In this document: positions 43,703-52,568 of the stretch, one piece after another
How positions within the stretch are numbered: position 1 is the first letter of the stretch
Layout of the letters: every line of letters begins with the position of its first letter
Assembly: GCA_944363645.1 (NCBI GenBank)
Contig: CALVUR010000007.1
Coordinates: 1 to 64,000, forward strand
Length of the DNA stretch: 64,000 bases
Direction of reading: 5' to 3'
Source of the DNA: an uncultured Clostridia bacterium
Lineage (GTDB): Bacteria; Bacillota; Clostridia; Christensenellales; Borkfalkiaceae
The notes under the pieces: model-generated
The model's input: the letters and a program-made list of their open reading frames with translations, nothing else
The model's database searches: none
Told to the model about the DNA's origin: nothing
Position numbers and translations under genes: made by a program

Positions 43703-43727
43703 CAAAAAGCGTTAAATCTGTTAAAAT
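43699..43727 (+). promoter_or_regulatory. promoter of acpP
   Basis: TTGACA, 17-base spacer, TAAAAT. The -35 box overlaps the tex stop codon. Confidence 0.75.
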
Positions 43728-43753
43728 TTAATAAATTTAAGGAGGGCATTTGT

Positions 43754-43981
43754 ATGACTTTAGATAAGGTTAAAGAGATTATTGCCGACAAATTAGGCGT
43801 TGATAGTGCTAAAATTACCAAAGACAGTAAGGTTATTGCTGACCTTGGTGCAGACTCACTTGATGTTGTAGAATTGATTATGGCACTTGAAGACGAATTT
43901 GGCGTAACCGTTGATGAAGATAAAGTTCAAAACTTGGTTACCGTTGGCGATATCGTTACACTTATTGAAGAAACTTTGTAA
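43754..43981 (+). CDS. acpP: acyl carrier protein
   Basis: 75 residues. The phosphopantetheine Ser35 is in LGADSLDVVELIMALEDEF. Acidic, four-helix. GGAGGG ribosome binding site. Carries acyl chains in fatty-acid synthesis; other fab genes are not adjacent. Confidence 0.95.
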   Translation: MTLDKVKEIIADKLGVDSAKITKDSKVIADLGADSLDVVELIMALEDEFGVTVDEDKVQNLVTVGDIVTLIEETL

Positions 43982-43986
43982 TTTTT

Positions 43987-44010
43987 AAGGCGGATCTTTC
44001 CGCCTTTTTA
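43987..44010 (+). terminator. terminator of acpP
   Basis: AAGGCGG / CCGCCTT with a 6-nt loop, followed by TTTTA. Confidence 0.8.
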
Positions 44011-44061
44011 TTTTTATTTTTTGGCGGTTTTTATCCCCATTTTTTAAATGTAAAATTACTA

Positions 44062-44098
44062 AAAAAGTGCCGATAACGGGCTTATAGCCCCACTTTTT
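44062..44098 (+). repeat. 37-bp palindrome family, copy 14
   Basis: AAAAAGTGCCGATAACGGGC then TTATAGCCCCACTTTTT; near-consensus. Confidence 0.88.
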
Positions 44099-44104
44099 AA
44101 AATT

Positions 44105-44141
44105 TCCCGACCAAAATTATGCGGTCGGGATTTATTTTTTT
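44105..44141 (+). terminator. rho-independent terminator-like hairpin
   Basis: TCCCGACC / GGTCGGGA around a 10-nt loop, then a T-rich tract. It directly follows repeat copy 14. Confidence 0.65.
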
Positions 44142-44265
44142 TAAAAAATAGCAATAATTGTTAGCATAAAAAATAACCGCCTTTTTTACGGCAAAAATTT
44201 AAAGTTAAGTCATATTTTTTAGATATAGGGTGTTTTTTATAGATAAAAGGGGAATTAAAATTTGC

Positions 44266-44302
44266 AAAAAGTAGCGATAACGGGCTTATAGGCGGACTTT
44301 TT
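44266..44302 (+). repeat. 37-bp palindrome family, copy 15
   Basis: AAAAAGTAGCGATAACGGGC then TTATAGGCGGACTTTTT. GGCGGACTTTTT is the variant right arm shared with copy 11 and closest to the rnpB 3' end. Confidence 0.85.
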
Positions 44303-44552
44303 GTAAAATTTTGCCAAAAAAAGTTTAAAAATTGCTAAAAGCAAAAAAATTTTAAAAGTGTTGATTTTGAAAAATGTAAAATTGACTTTAAAAAAATTGT
44401 AAAAACACTTTAAATTTTTATAACTTTATGTTATACTAATTACAACTATAAATTTACATTTAAATTTAACTTATTAACTGCGTGCCTATGCGTGCGCTAT
44501 AAGCGAATTTATTTTCTACTTAAGCAATTTCGGTTTAGTGAGGGCTATAAAA

Positions 44553-47500
44553 TTGAGTAAGGGCGTTAAAAGTAAAGACAGTCAAAAAGCAACTGGTTTT
44601 GCAAAAGAAATTATAGGTATGGCACTATTGCTATTTACCTTGCTTTCTTTTTTATGTCTTGTTACAGGCGATATAATTTTCTATAAAGTCGGTAGTTACG
44701 TTCAAGGCTTTTTCCTTGGGCTTTTTGGCTACTATTCTTTTGTCGTGCTTATTTTGGCAGTCCTTTTGGGCTTAAGGCTTTTAATGGACAGACCATTACT
44801 CAACAAAAAAGTACGTGGCTATCTTGCACTTATCTGCATTTTTGCCTTTTCCGTAATGGCAATCTGCCAAACTTCATTAAACTATGACCGCCAATTAAAC
44901 TTTTCACAAAACTTCGCAAACGCCTATGGCGGTGGGCTTTTAACCTTGCAAAATTCAACGGTTACGGGTGCGTTTTCCATCTTTCTTATCCACCCAATCG
45001 CTTTGTTTTTAAGCAATGCTGGTTGCATCATTTTATTCTCACTAATAATTTTGACAACCATTATCATCGCTTTCAAAAACCAAATTGCAACACTTATTCA
45101 AAGACCTAAAAAGGAAAAACAACCCAAAGCCCCCAAACAAAAAGCAAGCAAAAAACAACCCGAAAATGAAGATGATACCGAACAGAATTTTGACCAGCAA
45201 GATGTTCAAATTCCAAGTTATTATCTAACTAACGACGAATTTAATTTCAAATCGAAGCGTGATAACAGGCGTGAAGAAAAGCCAATCACAATCTTCGGTG
45301 GCGACTTCAATTTTAACGATACCCCACAAAAAGGCGGTATCAAAACCGACACTTCTTACACAAACCAGTTCGGCAAAACTTTAAGTCCCGAAGCCCAATA
45401 TATCATGACACCCCCAAGGCTCAACCCCGAACAAATCGGTCAACCGCCCATTAAAGCAAACAACCCTTCGGCAAACTTTGATGCAAGGCGCACATCCGCA
45501 CCCGATTATGACAACCAGTCGTTAGGTGGTTCGGTTTATGACCTTTCTTCTCGTGATTCAATGCCCCAGCACGAAAATGCTCGCACCTTCGACCAAGACC
45601 GTTCTCGTGGTTTGTTTGATGGCTTCTCTCACGATGACCGCAGTAACGGCTTTGACCGTTCAAACAACTTTGACCGCTCAAACAACTTTGACTGCTCAAA
45701 CAACTTTGACCGTCAAGATAATTTTGACCGCTCGAATAACTTCGACCGCTCGAACAATTTCGACCGCTCGAATAATTTTGATCGTGGGGCAGGTGGTAAC
45801 CGCACTCAAACACGCAACCCTTACACACAAGATATTGTTGATAGGTTGGGCGCAGATCGTGGCAAACAACCCACAAACCAAAGCGTTGCAGACAACTTCT
45901 TTATCGGTGGCAACGTTAAAGAAGAACCTAATCATCCCAACATGGATAAAATCTACAACCCAGCCGAACATCCAAACACGGGATTTGATGCCACAAGGAC
46001 AATTTTAAACCGTGGCAACGGTCAAAAACCCGCCTATAATCCCGAAAACGAAGATTTTTATGACAACGGCTTACCCAAATCAAACGTTCCAAATCTCAAC
46101 AATCAGTATACAGACAACTTTGAAAGAAACGTTGTTCAAAGCACTTTTGACGGCGAAACCTCAACCGGTAGGTCGGGCTTTGGCAGTTCAAGGTCAACCG
46201 ATAGGCTTGCGGATAGATCAACCGATAGGTTTACCGACAGAACTACTGACAGAACGCCCGATAGGTCAACTGACGGTGTTGGTTTTGTTGATAGGGATAC
46301 AGATAGGGCTGGGGGCGACAGAAGTGTAGATAGAAGCGTCGATAGAAGCACCGTTACCGAAAGGACAACTACTATAGAGCGCACTATAATTCAAAAGGAA
46401 TCTGCACCTACCAAAAAGCCACTCAGCATTGACTTTATGACGAGTACGGCGGCGGAATTATCCCCAGCAGACGACGATCCTAACGAGGGCTACGCTTCCA
46501 TTGAAGACATGCCAATCAATTACCGTTATAAACGCCCACCAACAGACCTTCTCAATCAACTTGAAGTTGATGAAAACAAGTTGATGTTAGAGCGTGATAG
46601 ACTTCGTCAACTTGCACAGGTTGTAGAAACCAACTTTGCAAAGCGTGGCATTTCCGTAAGGCTTGAAAACATAGTTTACGGTATGTCAATTACTCGTTTT
46701 GAATATGTAATTCCTACCGAAACATCGGTAAAAAGTTTTACACAAAACCAAGCCGACATTGCGGTATGGTTGCACGCAAAAGGCGAAATTCGTATTTTGG
46801 CGCCCATTCCCGGCACGTCAAAAATCGGTATCGAAGTACCAAACCAAGTCCGTGCACTGGTTGGCTTAAAAGAACTTATCTGTTCGCCACAGTACCGCAA
46901 GTTAAAACAAGACGGCATTTACATTCCTGCTGGTAAAAACGTTATGGCAGAACCCGTATTTTTAAACCTTACCGACATGCCCCACTGCTTAATCGCCGGT
47001 TCTACAGGTACAGGTAAATCGGTATTTTTAAACGCCATGCTCGTAAGTTTACTTTACACCTATTCGCCAGAAGATTTAAGGATAGTAATCGTCGATCCAA
47101 AACAACTTGAATTCGTCGCCTTTGAGGGCGCACCACACCTACTATTTAACAAGATTATCACGCAGGCAGAAGAGGCTGCTGCACTACTTAGTTACTTAGT
47201 AAAGGAAATGGACGACAGATATTCACTCTTTGCGCAAGCAAGGGTAAAAAAGATTTCCGCTTACAACGAATCAATCGATAAGCGTGTACAGAAAAAGTTG
47301 CCGTACATCATCGTCTTGATTGACGAGTTCGCTGACCTTATGATGAAAAACCCAACGGCTAAAAAGGATATGGAAGCAAGTATCACTCGTCTTGCTCAAC
47401 TTGCACGTGCCGCTGGTATCTCACTTGTTTTCGCAACTCAACGTCCTACAATTGACGTTATCGACGGTACAATCAAAAACAACTTCCCAGCACGTATCTG

Positions 47501-48044
47501 CTTTAAGACGGCGGACTACACCAACTCTCAAGTCGTTTTGGGCGAGCCCGGTGCTGAAAAACTTTTGGGCAAAGGCGACTTGCTTTACAAGACAAACGGT
47601 CCAACCGAAAGGGCACAAGGCGCACTTGTCGAAGATGCCGAACTTGAACGTGTTGTTAAGTACATTGTTGATAACAACAAGAGTTACTATGATAAAAAAC
47701 TTTTGGAATACATCAACAAGGTTGCTAAAACTTATGGTCAAACTCAAAGCGGTGGCGATACACAAATGACAATGGATATCGGCGACAGTGGCAACCCAGC
47801 CGATGCCCCAATCGTTTACCGCCGTGCAGTAAGGCTTGTTATCGTCCAAAACACCACTTCAAAATCAATGTTGCAAACAAAACTTGGTATCGGTTATAAC
47901 AAGGCCGCAAGAATTATCGATTGGATGGAAAAGCAGGGCTTTATCTCTTATCCGTTAGATAATAAACAGCGTGAAATCCGTATCGACCGCAACTCATACG
48001 AACAAATCTTTGGTGAACCTTTCAACGAAGATTACACAAAATAA
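44553..48044 (+). CDS. ftsK: FtsK/SpoIIIE DNA translocase with a repeat-rich linker
   Basis: About 1163 residues from TTG 44553 (AGGG eight bases ahead); GTG at 44538 is the alternative. Four N-terminal membrane helices, then a 450-residue disordered linker with seven FDRSNN repeats and a (S/T)DR-rich tract. The motor follows: LIAGSTGTGKSVFLNAML is Walker A, IIVLIDEFADLMM is Walker B, then RLAQLARAAGISLVFATQRP. The C-terminal winged-helix gamma domain (YNKAARIIDWMEKQGFIS) recognises KOPS/SRS. It pumps chromosome DNA at division and into the forespore. Confidence 0.96.
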   Translation: MSKGVKSKDSQKATGFAKEIIGMALLLFTLLSFLCLVTGDIIFYKVGSYVQGFFLGLFGYYSFVVLILAVLLGLRLLMDRPLLNKKVRGYLALICIFAFSVMAICQTSLNYDRQLNFSQNFANAYGGGLLTLQNSTVTGAFSIFLIHPIALFLSNAGCIILFSLIILTTIIIAFKNQIATLIQRPKKEKQPKAPKQKASKKQPENEDDTEQNFDQQDVQIPSYYLTNDEFNFKSKRDNRREEKPITIFGGDFNFNDTPQKGGIKTDTSYTNQFGKTLSPEAQYIMTPPRLNPEQIGQPPIKANNPSANFDARRTSAPDYDNQSLGGSVYDLSSRDSMPQHENARTFDQDRSRGLFDGFSHDDRSNGFDRSNNFDRSNNFDCSNNFDRQDNFDRSNNFDRSNNFDRSNNFDRGAGGNRTQTRNPYTQDIVDRLGADRGKQPTNQSVADNFFIGGNVKEEPNHPNMDKIYNPAEHPNTGFDATRTILNRGNGQKPAYNPENEDFYDNGLPKSNVPNLNNQYTDNFERNVVQSTFDGETSTGRSGFGSSRSTDRLADRSTDRFTDRTTDRTPDRSTDGVGFVDRDTDRAGGDRSVDRSVDRSTVTERTTTIERTIIQKESAPTKKPLSIDFMTSTAAELSPADDDPNEGYASIEDMPINYRYKRPPTDLLNQLEVDENKLMLERDRLRQLAQVVETNFAKRGISVRLENIVYGMSITRFEYVIPTETSVKSFTQNQADIAVWLHAKGEIRILAPIPGTSKIGIEVPNQVRALVGLKELICSPQYRKLKQDGIYIPAGKNVMAEPVFLNLTDMPHCLIAGSTGTGKSVFLNAMLVSLLYTYSPEDLRIVIVDPKQLEFVAFEGAPHLLFNKIITQAEEAAALLSYLVKEMDDRYSLFAQARVKKISAYNESIDKRVQKKLPYIIVLIDEFADLMMKNPTAKKDMEASITRLAQLARAAGISLVFATQRPTIDVIDGTIKNNFPARICFKTADYTNSQVVLGEPGAEKLLGKGDLLYKTNGPTERAQGALVEDAELERVVKYIVDNNKSYYDKKLLEYINKVAKTYGQTQSGGDTQMTMDIGDSGNPADAPIVYRRAVRLVIVQNTTSKSMLQTKLGIGYNKAARIIDWMEKQGFISYPLDNKQREIRIDRNSYEQIFGEPFNEDYTK
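45651..45785 (+). repeat. 18-bp tandem repeats inside ftsK (FDRSNN)
   Basis: Seven and a half copies of an 18-bp unit such as TTTGACCGCTCAAACAAC. Third positions vary, so the protein repeat is kept while the DNA drifts. Confidence 0.9.
46190..46350 (+). repeat. short imperfect repeats inside ftsK (S/T-D-R)
   Basis: Tandem codons for STDR, FTDR, TTDR, SVDR and similar units, roughly 12 bp each, in the same disordered linker. Confidence 0.8.
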
Positions 48045-48062
48045 CTTCAAAATAAAGCACCA

Positions 48063-48099
48063 CTTTTTGGCATCAAAATTTTATGCCAAAAAGTGGGCT
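48063..48099 (+). terminator. perfect inverted repeat after ftsK
   Basis: CCACTTTTTGGCAT with ATGCCAAAAAGTGG around 9 bases, a 14-bp stem. No T-tract. The arms share the AAAAAGTGG word of the 37-bp palindrome family but lack its core. Confidence 0.55.
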
Positions 48100-48244
48100 A
48101 CTAAAATTGCTAAATTTTTAAAAACAAGTCTAAAACTCACACATGGTGGGCTAAAAAAAGTTAAAAATCACAAAAACAAAGCATAACTATTACTTAAAAG
48201 TAATAAAATTTAGACAAAAAAAAGATATAAAAAGACATTTACTT

Positions 48245-49567
48245 ATGCAAAAAAAGACAGTTGGTATAATATCGCTTGGTTGTGATAAAAATCGTGTAGA
48301 CAGCGAAAAAATGTTAGGGCTTATCAGCGATGAATTCACAATTACAAACGATATCGATAATACTCAAATTTTAATAATCAACACTTGCGCTTTTTTGGAA
48401 TCAGCACGTAAAGAAGCCATCGAAACGCTTTTTTACTACCTTCCTTATAAGGAACAAAAACTTGAAAAAATCATTATGACGGGCTGTTTACCGCAAAAAT
48501 TTATCGACCAAATTTTTGAAGAACTTCCGGAAGTCGACGCCTTTTTAGGCACATATGATGCAAGTTTGTTAAAGCAAGCGATTTTAGATGTTTACAAGGG
48601 CTTGCGTGTAAATTATGTTGGCAAGGGTCAAACGGTTAGTTGCCAAAGATACTTGACAACCCCCAACCATTACGCTTATTTAAAGATTGCAGATGGCTGT
48701 TCAAATCACTGCACATATTGCTTGATACCAAAAATTCGTGGGCAGTTTAAGTCGGAAAAAATAGAGGACTTGGTTGAAGAAGCCAAGTCGCTTGGCGATA
48801 CACAAGAACTCATTTTGGTTGCACAAGACACCACAAAATACGGTATGGATCTTTACGGAAAGCCCTCTTTGGTTACCCTTATTAAAGAACTTTCTAAACT
48901 TGAAAATATCAAGTCAATAAGGCTACTATACTGCTATCCAGAACTTGTAACCGATGAACTTATCAACGAACTTAAAACAAACGATAAACTTATTAAATAC
49001 ATTGACATACCCCTTCAGCACGCATCGGATAGGGTGCTTAAGTTGATGGGCAGACGTGGTACATATTCTCAAAACCTTTCGCTTATAAGTAAGTTGAAAG
49101 AAAATGTAAAAGACATTGCAATTCGTTCAACCTTTATCGCTGGTTTCCCAGGCGAAACGATTGAAGATATCCAAATTTTAGAACAATTTTTAAGGGAAGC
49201 AAGGCTTTTTAATGCTGGCTTTTTTGCCTATTCAAGGGAAAAGGATACCCCGTCAGATAAACTTCCTAACCACATGTTAAAGCGTGAACGCACACAGCGT
49301 GCAAAACGCCTTTACGCCGTTCAAAACCAAATCATGGCGCAAATTTTAGACGGCTTTATCGGTAAAAGTTTACCGGTAATTTGCGACGGCACAGACCAAA
49401 ACTTTACAAAGTTTATCGGCCGTGCGTGGTTTTCTTGTCCCGATATCGACGGCAAGGTAATTTTGACGGGCGACACCTTTATCGAGCAAGGCAAAAGATA
49501 CCTTGTTAAAATTTTAAAAAGAAAGGGTTTAGACCTTATAGGAGAGATTCAGTATGAACTTACCTAA
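48245..49567 (+). CDS. rimO: ribosomal protein S12 methylthiotransferase RimO
   Basis: 440 residues. An UPF0004 domain with three cysteines (SLGCDKN, NTCAF, GCLPQ) and the radical SAM triad CSNHCTYC. The TRAM domain is at the end (IGKSLPVICDG). SRIRSTFIAGFPGE-like motif present as IRSTFIAGFPGET. It thiomethylates Asp of S12. Starts an operon with pgsA (14-base overlap) and cinA. No clear ribosome binding site. Confidence 0.94.
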   Translation: MQKKTVGIISLGCDKNRVDSEKMLGLISDEFTITNDIDNTQILIINTCAFLESARKEAIETLFYYLPYKEQKLEKIIMTGCLPQKFIDQIFEELPEVDAFLGTYDASLLKQAILDVYKGLRVNYVGKGQTVSCQRYLTTPNHYAYLKIADGCSNHCTYCLIPKIRGQFKSEKIEDLVEEAKSLGDTQELILVAQDTTKYGMDLYGKPSLVTLIKELSKLENIKSIRLLYCYPELVTDELINELKTNDKLIKYIDIPLQHASDRVLKLMGRRGTYSQNLSLISKLKENVKDIAIRSTFIAGFPGETIEDIQILEQFLREARLFNAGFFAYSREKDTPSDKLPNHMLKRERTQRAKRLYAVQNQIMAQILDGFIGKSLPVICDGTDQNFTKFIGRAWFSCPDIDGKVILTGDTFIEQGKRYLVKILKRKGLDLIGEIQYELT

Positions 49568-50165
49568 TAAACTTTCCGTTATAAGATTGCTGTTAATTCC
49601 AATGGTAATCGTATCATTTTATGTAAATTTCCCGTACCATTACGTAGTGGCGTGTGCGCTTTTTGGCTTGGCTGCGTTCACCGACTTTTTGGATGGGCAT
49701 ATTGCAAGAAAATATAATTTAGTTACAGACCTTGGCAAATTTTTGGACTCAAGTGCAGATAAAGTTTTGGTTTTAACAACCCTTATCCTTTTGCTCGATG
49801 CTGAACTTATCACCGGTGGCGTAATGCCTTCATTTATCGGCGGTGTGCTTGTTTCACTCATTTTAGCACGTGAAATTTTAATCTCGTGCTTACGCATGGT
49901 TACGGCTTCAAAAGGCGTTGTAATGGCGGCGGATAAACTCGGTAAGGTTAAAACAATCTTACAAGATATCTCAATTATCTTTTTCTTACTCGCTGGCGAC
50001 AGTTCAATCTTTAACCTTTTCAGTAGCGTAGAAACAGCACAACTTATCCACACAATAATTTACTTTATTGGCTTTAGTTTGTTTGGCTTAGCGGTAATTA
50101 TGACAGTAGTTTCCGGCATTCACTACGTATACGTTTATTGGGGCAAATTGGAGGATAATAAATGA
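49554..50165 (+). CDS. pgsA: CDP-diacylglycerol--glycerol-3-phosphate phosphatidyltransferase
   Basis: 203 residues, several membrane helices. The CDP-alcohol motif DG-x2-AR-x8-G-x3-D-x3-D is read as DFLDGHIARKYNLVTDLGKFLDSSADK. It makes phosphatidylglycerol phosphate. GGAGA site inside the end of rimO; overlaps cinA by four bases. Confidence 0.94.
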   Translation: MNLPNKLSVIRLLLIPMVIVSFYVNFPYHYVVACALFGLAAFTDFLDGHIARKYNLVTDLGKFLDSSADKVLVLTTLILLLDAELITGGVMPSFIGGVLVSLILAREILISCLRMVTASKGVVMAADKLGKVKTILQDISIIFFLLAGDSSIFNLFSSVETAQLIHTIIYFIGFSLFGLAVIMTVVSGIHYVYVYWGKLEDNK

Positions 50166-51232
50166 AAACTGTAGTTGTTTCTTTTGAAAAAAGAACGTCT
50201 ACAAATAGTCCTAATTACGCACTTGATTTTGTCAACTTTTTAAACGATTACACCATCTATGTAGACACGCTTATTATCTTGTCAAAAAATGACGATAACG
50301 GGCTTATAGAGGCACTTTCGTCAAATTTTGATATACTTTTTATACTAAATAGCGACAGCGCAGGCTTTTATGTTCCGTCGGTTTTAAACAAGTTAAATTT
50401 GTCGCCCGATAAAGATGGTTTTTGCGGTGATAAAAAGGTTGTATCTTGCGTTCCGCTAAACTTTAAAACCGATTACCCACAAATCTTTGAAAGGGCTTTA
50501 AGCACAAAATTTAACATCTCTTTTGGTAAACTTACCTTTAAACTTTACGGCATCAGTAAAGAAGAAGTCGAAAACGTAACTTACCAAATCACGGCAAAAA
50601 TTAAAAGCGTATTTTTTAATGTAACTGAAACAAACGGCGATATTAAGGTTTGTTTAATTTACGGCGACACTGCGCCTAAAAAACAAGTCGATATGGCTGT
50701 AAGAGATTTTATTGTTACCCTTAAAAAACACATTTACGCCGAAGACGATATCCCGCTTAACCAGCGACTTATCGATGTTGCCAAATTAAGAAATCAAAAA
50801 ATCTGCACGGCAGAATCAATGACGGGCGGACTTATCGCATCGAAAATTGTCCAAGTCGACGGCGCAAGCGATGTCTTTTATGAAGGTCTTGTTACATATA
50901 ACACTTTGGCAAAAGAACGCCGTTTAAATGTAAGCCACAGCACCGTCAACAAGTTTTCCGTTGTGTCAGAACAGGTCGCTTGTGAAATGGCTAAAGGGCT
51001 TATAGAACAAAAAAATTGCACGCTATCTATCACAATCACCGGTTACGCAGGCTCAAGCGTTCACCCCGATAAAGATGATGGGCTTTGCTATATCGGCATT
51101 GCCACAAGTCGCCAAGTTCAGGTGTATAAATACCACTTTAAAGGCACACGTCAGCAAAATATAGAAAGCGCAGCAAATGCCGCACTCTTTTTGGCAATAA
51201 AAACCATTGATAACCTTGACTATCTGTCTTAA
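50162..51232 (+). CDS. cinA: CinA-like protein with a degenerate N-terminal domain
   Basis: 356 residues. From about residue 200 it is a normal CinA C-terminal (PncC) domain, NMN deamidase in homologues: ICTAESMTGGLIASKIVQVDGASDVFYEG and ITGYAGSSVH. The first 170 residues should be the COG1058 MoCF-like domain but lack its GTELL and GGLGPTxDD motifs. Palindrome copy 16 lies in this part (DNGLIEAL). Upstream of recA, as commonly seen. Confidence 0.85.
   Translation: MKTVVVSFEKRTSTNSPNYALDFVNFLNDYTIYVDTLIILSKNDDNGLIEALSSNFDILFILNSDSAGFYVPSVLNKLNLSPDKDGFCGDKKVVSCVPLNFKTDYPQIFERALSTKFNISFGKLTFKLYGISKEEVENVTYQITAKIKSVFFNVTETNGDIKVCLIYGDTAPKKQVDMAVRDFIVTLKKHIYAEDDIPLNQRLIDVAKLRNQKICTAESMTGGLIASKIVQVDGASDVFYEGLVTYNTLAKERRLNVSHSTVNKFSVVSEQVACEMAKGLIEQKNCTLSITITGYAGSSVHPDKDDGLCYIGIATSRQVQVYKYHFKGTRQQNIESAANAALFLAIKTIDNLDYLS
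50284..50318 (+). repeat. 37-bp palindrome family, copy 16, inside cinA
   Basis: AAAAAATGACGATAACGGGC then TTATAGAGGCACTTTC. GATAACGGGCTTATAG is exact; in frame it encodes KNDDNGLIEALS. Confidence 0.75.
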
Positions 51233-51264
51233 ATTTTTCTTGTAGCAACTTTAAATTTTTCGGC

Positions 51265-51295
51265 GGATATAATAGCGGATATAAAATGGATATAA
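51265..51295 (+). repeat. three GGATATAA direct repeats upstream of recA
   Basis: GGATATAA at 51265, 51277 and 51288 in the 131-base cinA-recA gap. Each contains a TATAA/TATAAT-like box. No LexA-type GAAC-N4-GTTC site is visible. Confidence 0.6.
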
Positions 51296-51363
51296 TAAAC
51301 AATTTACAAAGGCTAAAAAAGTAAAAATCACAATTAAAGTATACAAGTTTTTTTGGAGGAATT

Positions 51364-52395
51364 ATGGAAGACAAACTAAAAGCACTAGAGAAAGTGGTGC
51401 ATGAAATCGAAAAGGAATACGGCAAGGGCGCAATCATGACATTAGATCAAAACGTTGCCGCACAAGGTATCGAAACCATCTCTACCGGCTGTATCACTTT
51501 AGACGTTGCTTTGGGTATTGGTGGTTTACCACGTGGCAGAATTGTAGAAATCTACGGTCCTGAATCTTCTGGTAAAACAACTTTGGCACTTCATGCCATT
51601 GCCGAAGCACAGAAAAAGGGCGGTATCACCGCATTTATCGACGCAGAACACGCTCTCGACCCAATTTACGCACAAAAACTTGGTGTCGACCTTGATAAAC
51701 TTTACATCTCTCAACCAGACAGCGGTGAACAAGCCTTAAATATCACCGAAATGCTCGTTGAAAGTTCGGCAATCGACTTAATCGTTATCGACTCTGTCGC
51801 AGCCCTTACCCCTAAGGCAGAAATCGAAGGCGAAATGGACGACAGTGCCGTTGGTATGCAAGCAAGGCTTATGTCAAAAGCCCTTCGTAAACTTACCCCA
51901 ATCATCAACAAAACAAACACATGCCTTATCTTTATCAACCAATTACGTGAAAAAATCGGCGTTATGTTCGGCAACCCCGAAACCACAACCGGCGGTAAAG
52001 CACTTAAATTCTACGCAAGTATCCGTATCGATGTAAGAAAGGCTGATGCTTTAAAAGATACTTCTGGTATTATCGGTAACAGAACAAAAGCAAAAATCGT
52101 TAAAAACAAACTCGCTCCACCATTCAAAACTGCAGAATTCGATGTTATCTACGGTAAAGGCATTTCTCAAGCCGGCTGTATCTTAGATATGGGTGTAGAA
52201 CTCGGCTTAATCGAAAAAAGCGGTTCATGGTTCTCAATCAACGGTGAAAAAATCGCTCAAGGCAAAGAAAAGGCTCGTGACTACATCGAAGCCCATCCAG
52301 AACTTTCGTTAGAGTTAGAAAATACCATCAGGGAAAAATTAGTGCTTAAAGATGAACCTTTAAACGTTGATGAAGATGGCGTTATAGAAGAATAA
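51364..52395 (+). CDS. recA: recombinase RecA
   Basis: 343 residues. Walker A GPESSGKT at 65-72; [18 protein letters not shown] is Walker B, with L1/L2 DNA loops and [28 protein letters not shown]. Promotes homologous pairing and SOS induction. TTGGAGG site. Own terminator after. Confidence 0.98.
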   Translation: MEDKLKALEKVVHEIEKEYGKGAIMTLDQNVAAQGIETISTGCITLDVALGIGGLPRGRIVEIYGPESSGKTTLALHAIAEAQKKGGITAFIDAEHALDPIYAQKLGVDLDKLYISQPDSGEQALNITEMLVESSAIDLIVIDSVAALTPKAEIEGEMDDSAVGMQARLMSKALRKLTPIINKTNTCLIFINQLREKIGVMFGNPETTTGGKALKFYASIRIDVRKADALKDTSGIIGNRTKAKIVKNKLAPPFKTAEFDVIYGKGISQAGCILDMGVELGLIEKSGSWFSINGEKIAQGKEKARDYIEAHPELSLELENTIREKLVLKDEPLNVDEDGVIEE

Positions 52396-52408
52396 TTTTT
52401 TAAAAATT

Positions 52409-52436
52409 AAGACGGCTTTTATGCCGTCTTTTTTTA
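52409..52436 (+). terminator. terminator of recA
   Basis: AAGACGGC / GCCGTCTT with a 6-nt loop and seven T. Confidence 0.9.
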
Positions 52437-52568
52437 ATTTTTTCGTTGACATAGGGGTATGTATGCGGTTTTTCCTTAAATAAAGGGGTGTGATAGGTTT
52501 TTAGGGTGATTTTTAAGTTTAAAAGATAAATTTAATAAGCCAAAAATTTTTACTAATCATATAAATAA

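Larger units (their letters stand above)
44011..44552. other. gene-free gap before ftsK with two repeat copies
   Basis: Holds palindrome copies 14 and 15 and a terminator-like hairpin TCCCGACC / GGTCGGGA with T-tract (44105-44141). The rest is A/T-rich. A TATACT box near 44433 may be the ftsK -10. Confidence 0.55.

Noticed and set aside
45651..45785. A CRISPR-like array of regular 18-bp repeats
   Set aside because: No spacers; the units are contiguous codons of ftsK and vary at third positions.
45526..46329. Open frames overlapping the ftsK linker
   Set aside because: They are out-of-frame readings of the ftsK repeats, giving T-x-T low-complexity protein without start signals.
48063..48099. 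Another member of the 37-bp palindrome family
   Set aside because: It shares the AAAAAGTGG arm word but lacks GATAAC and the GGGCTTATAGCCC core; a simple 14-bp inverted repeat is enough.
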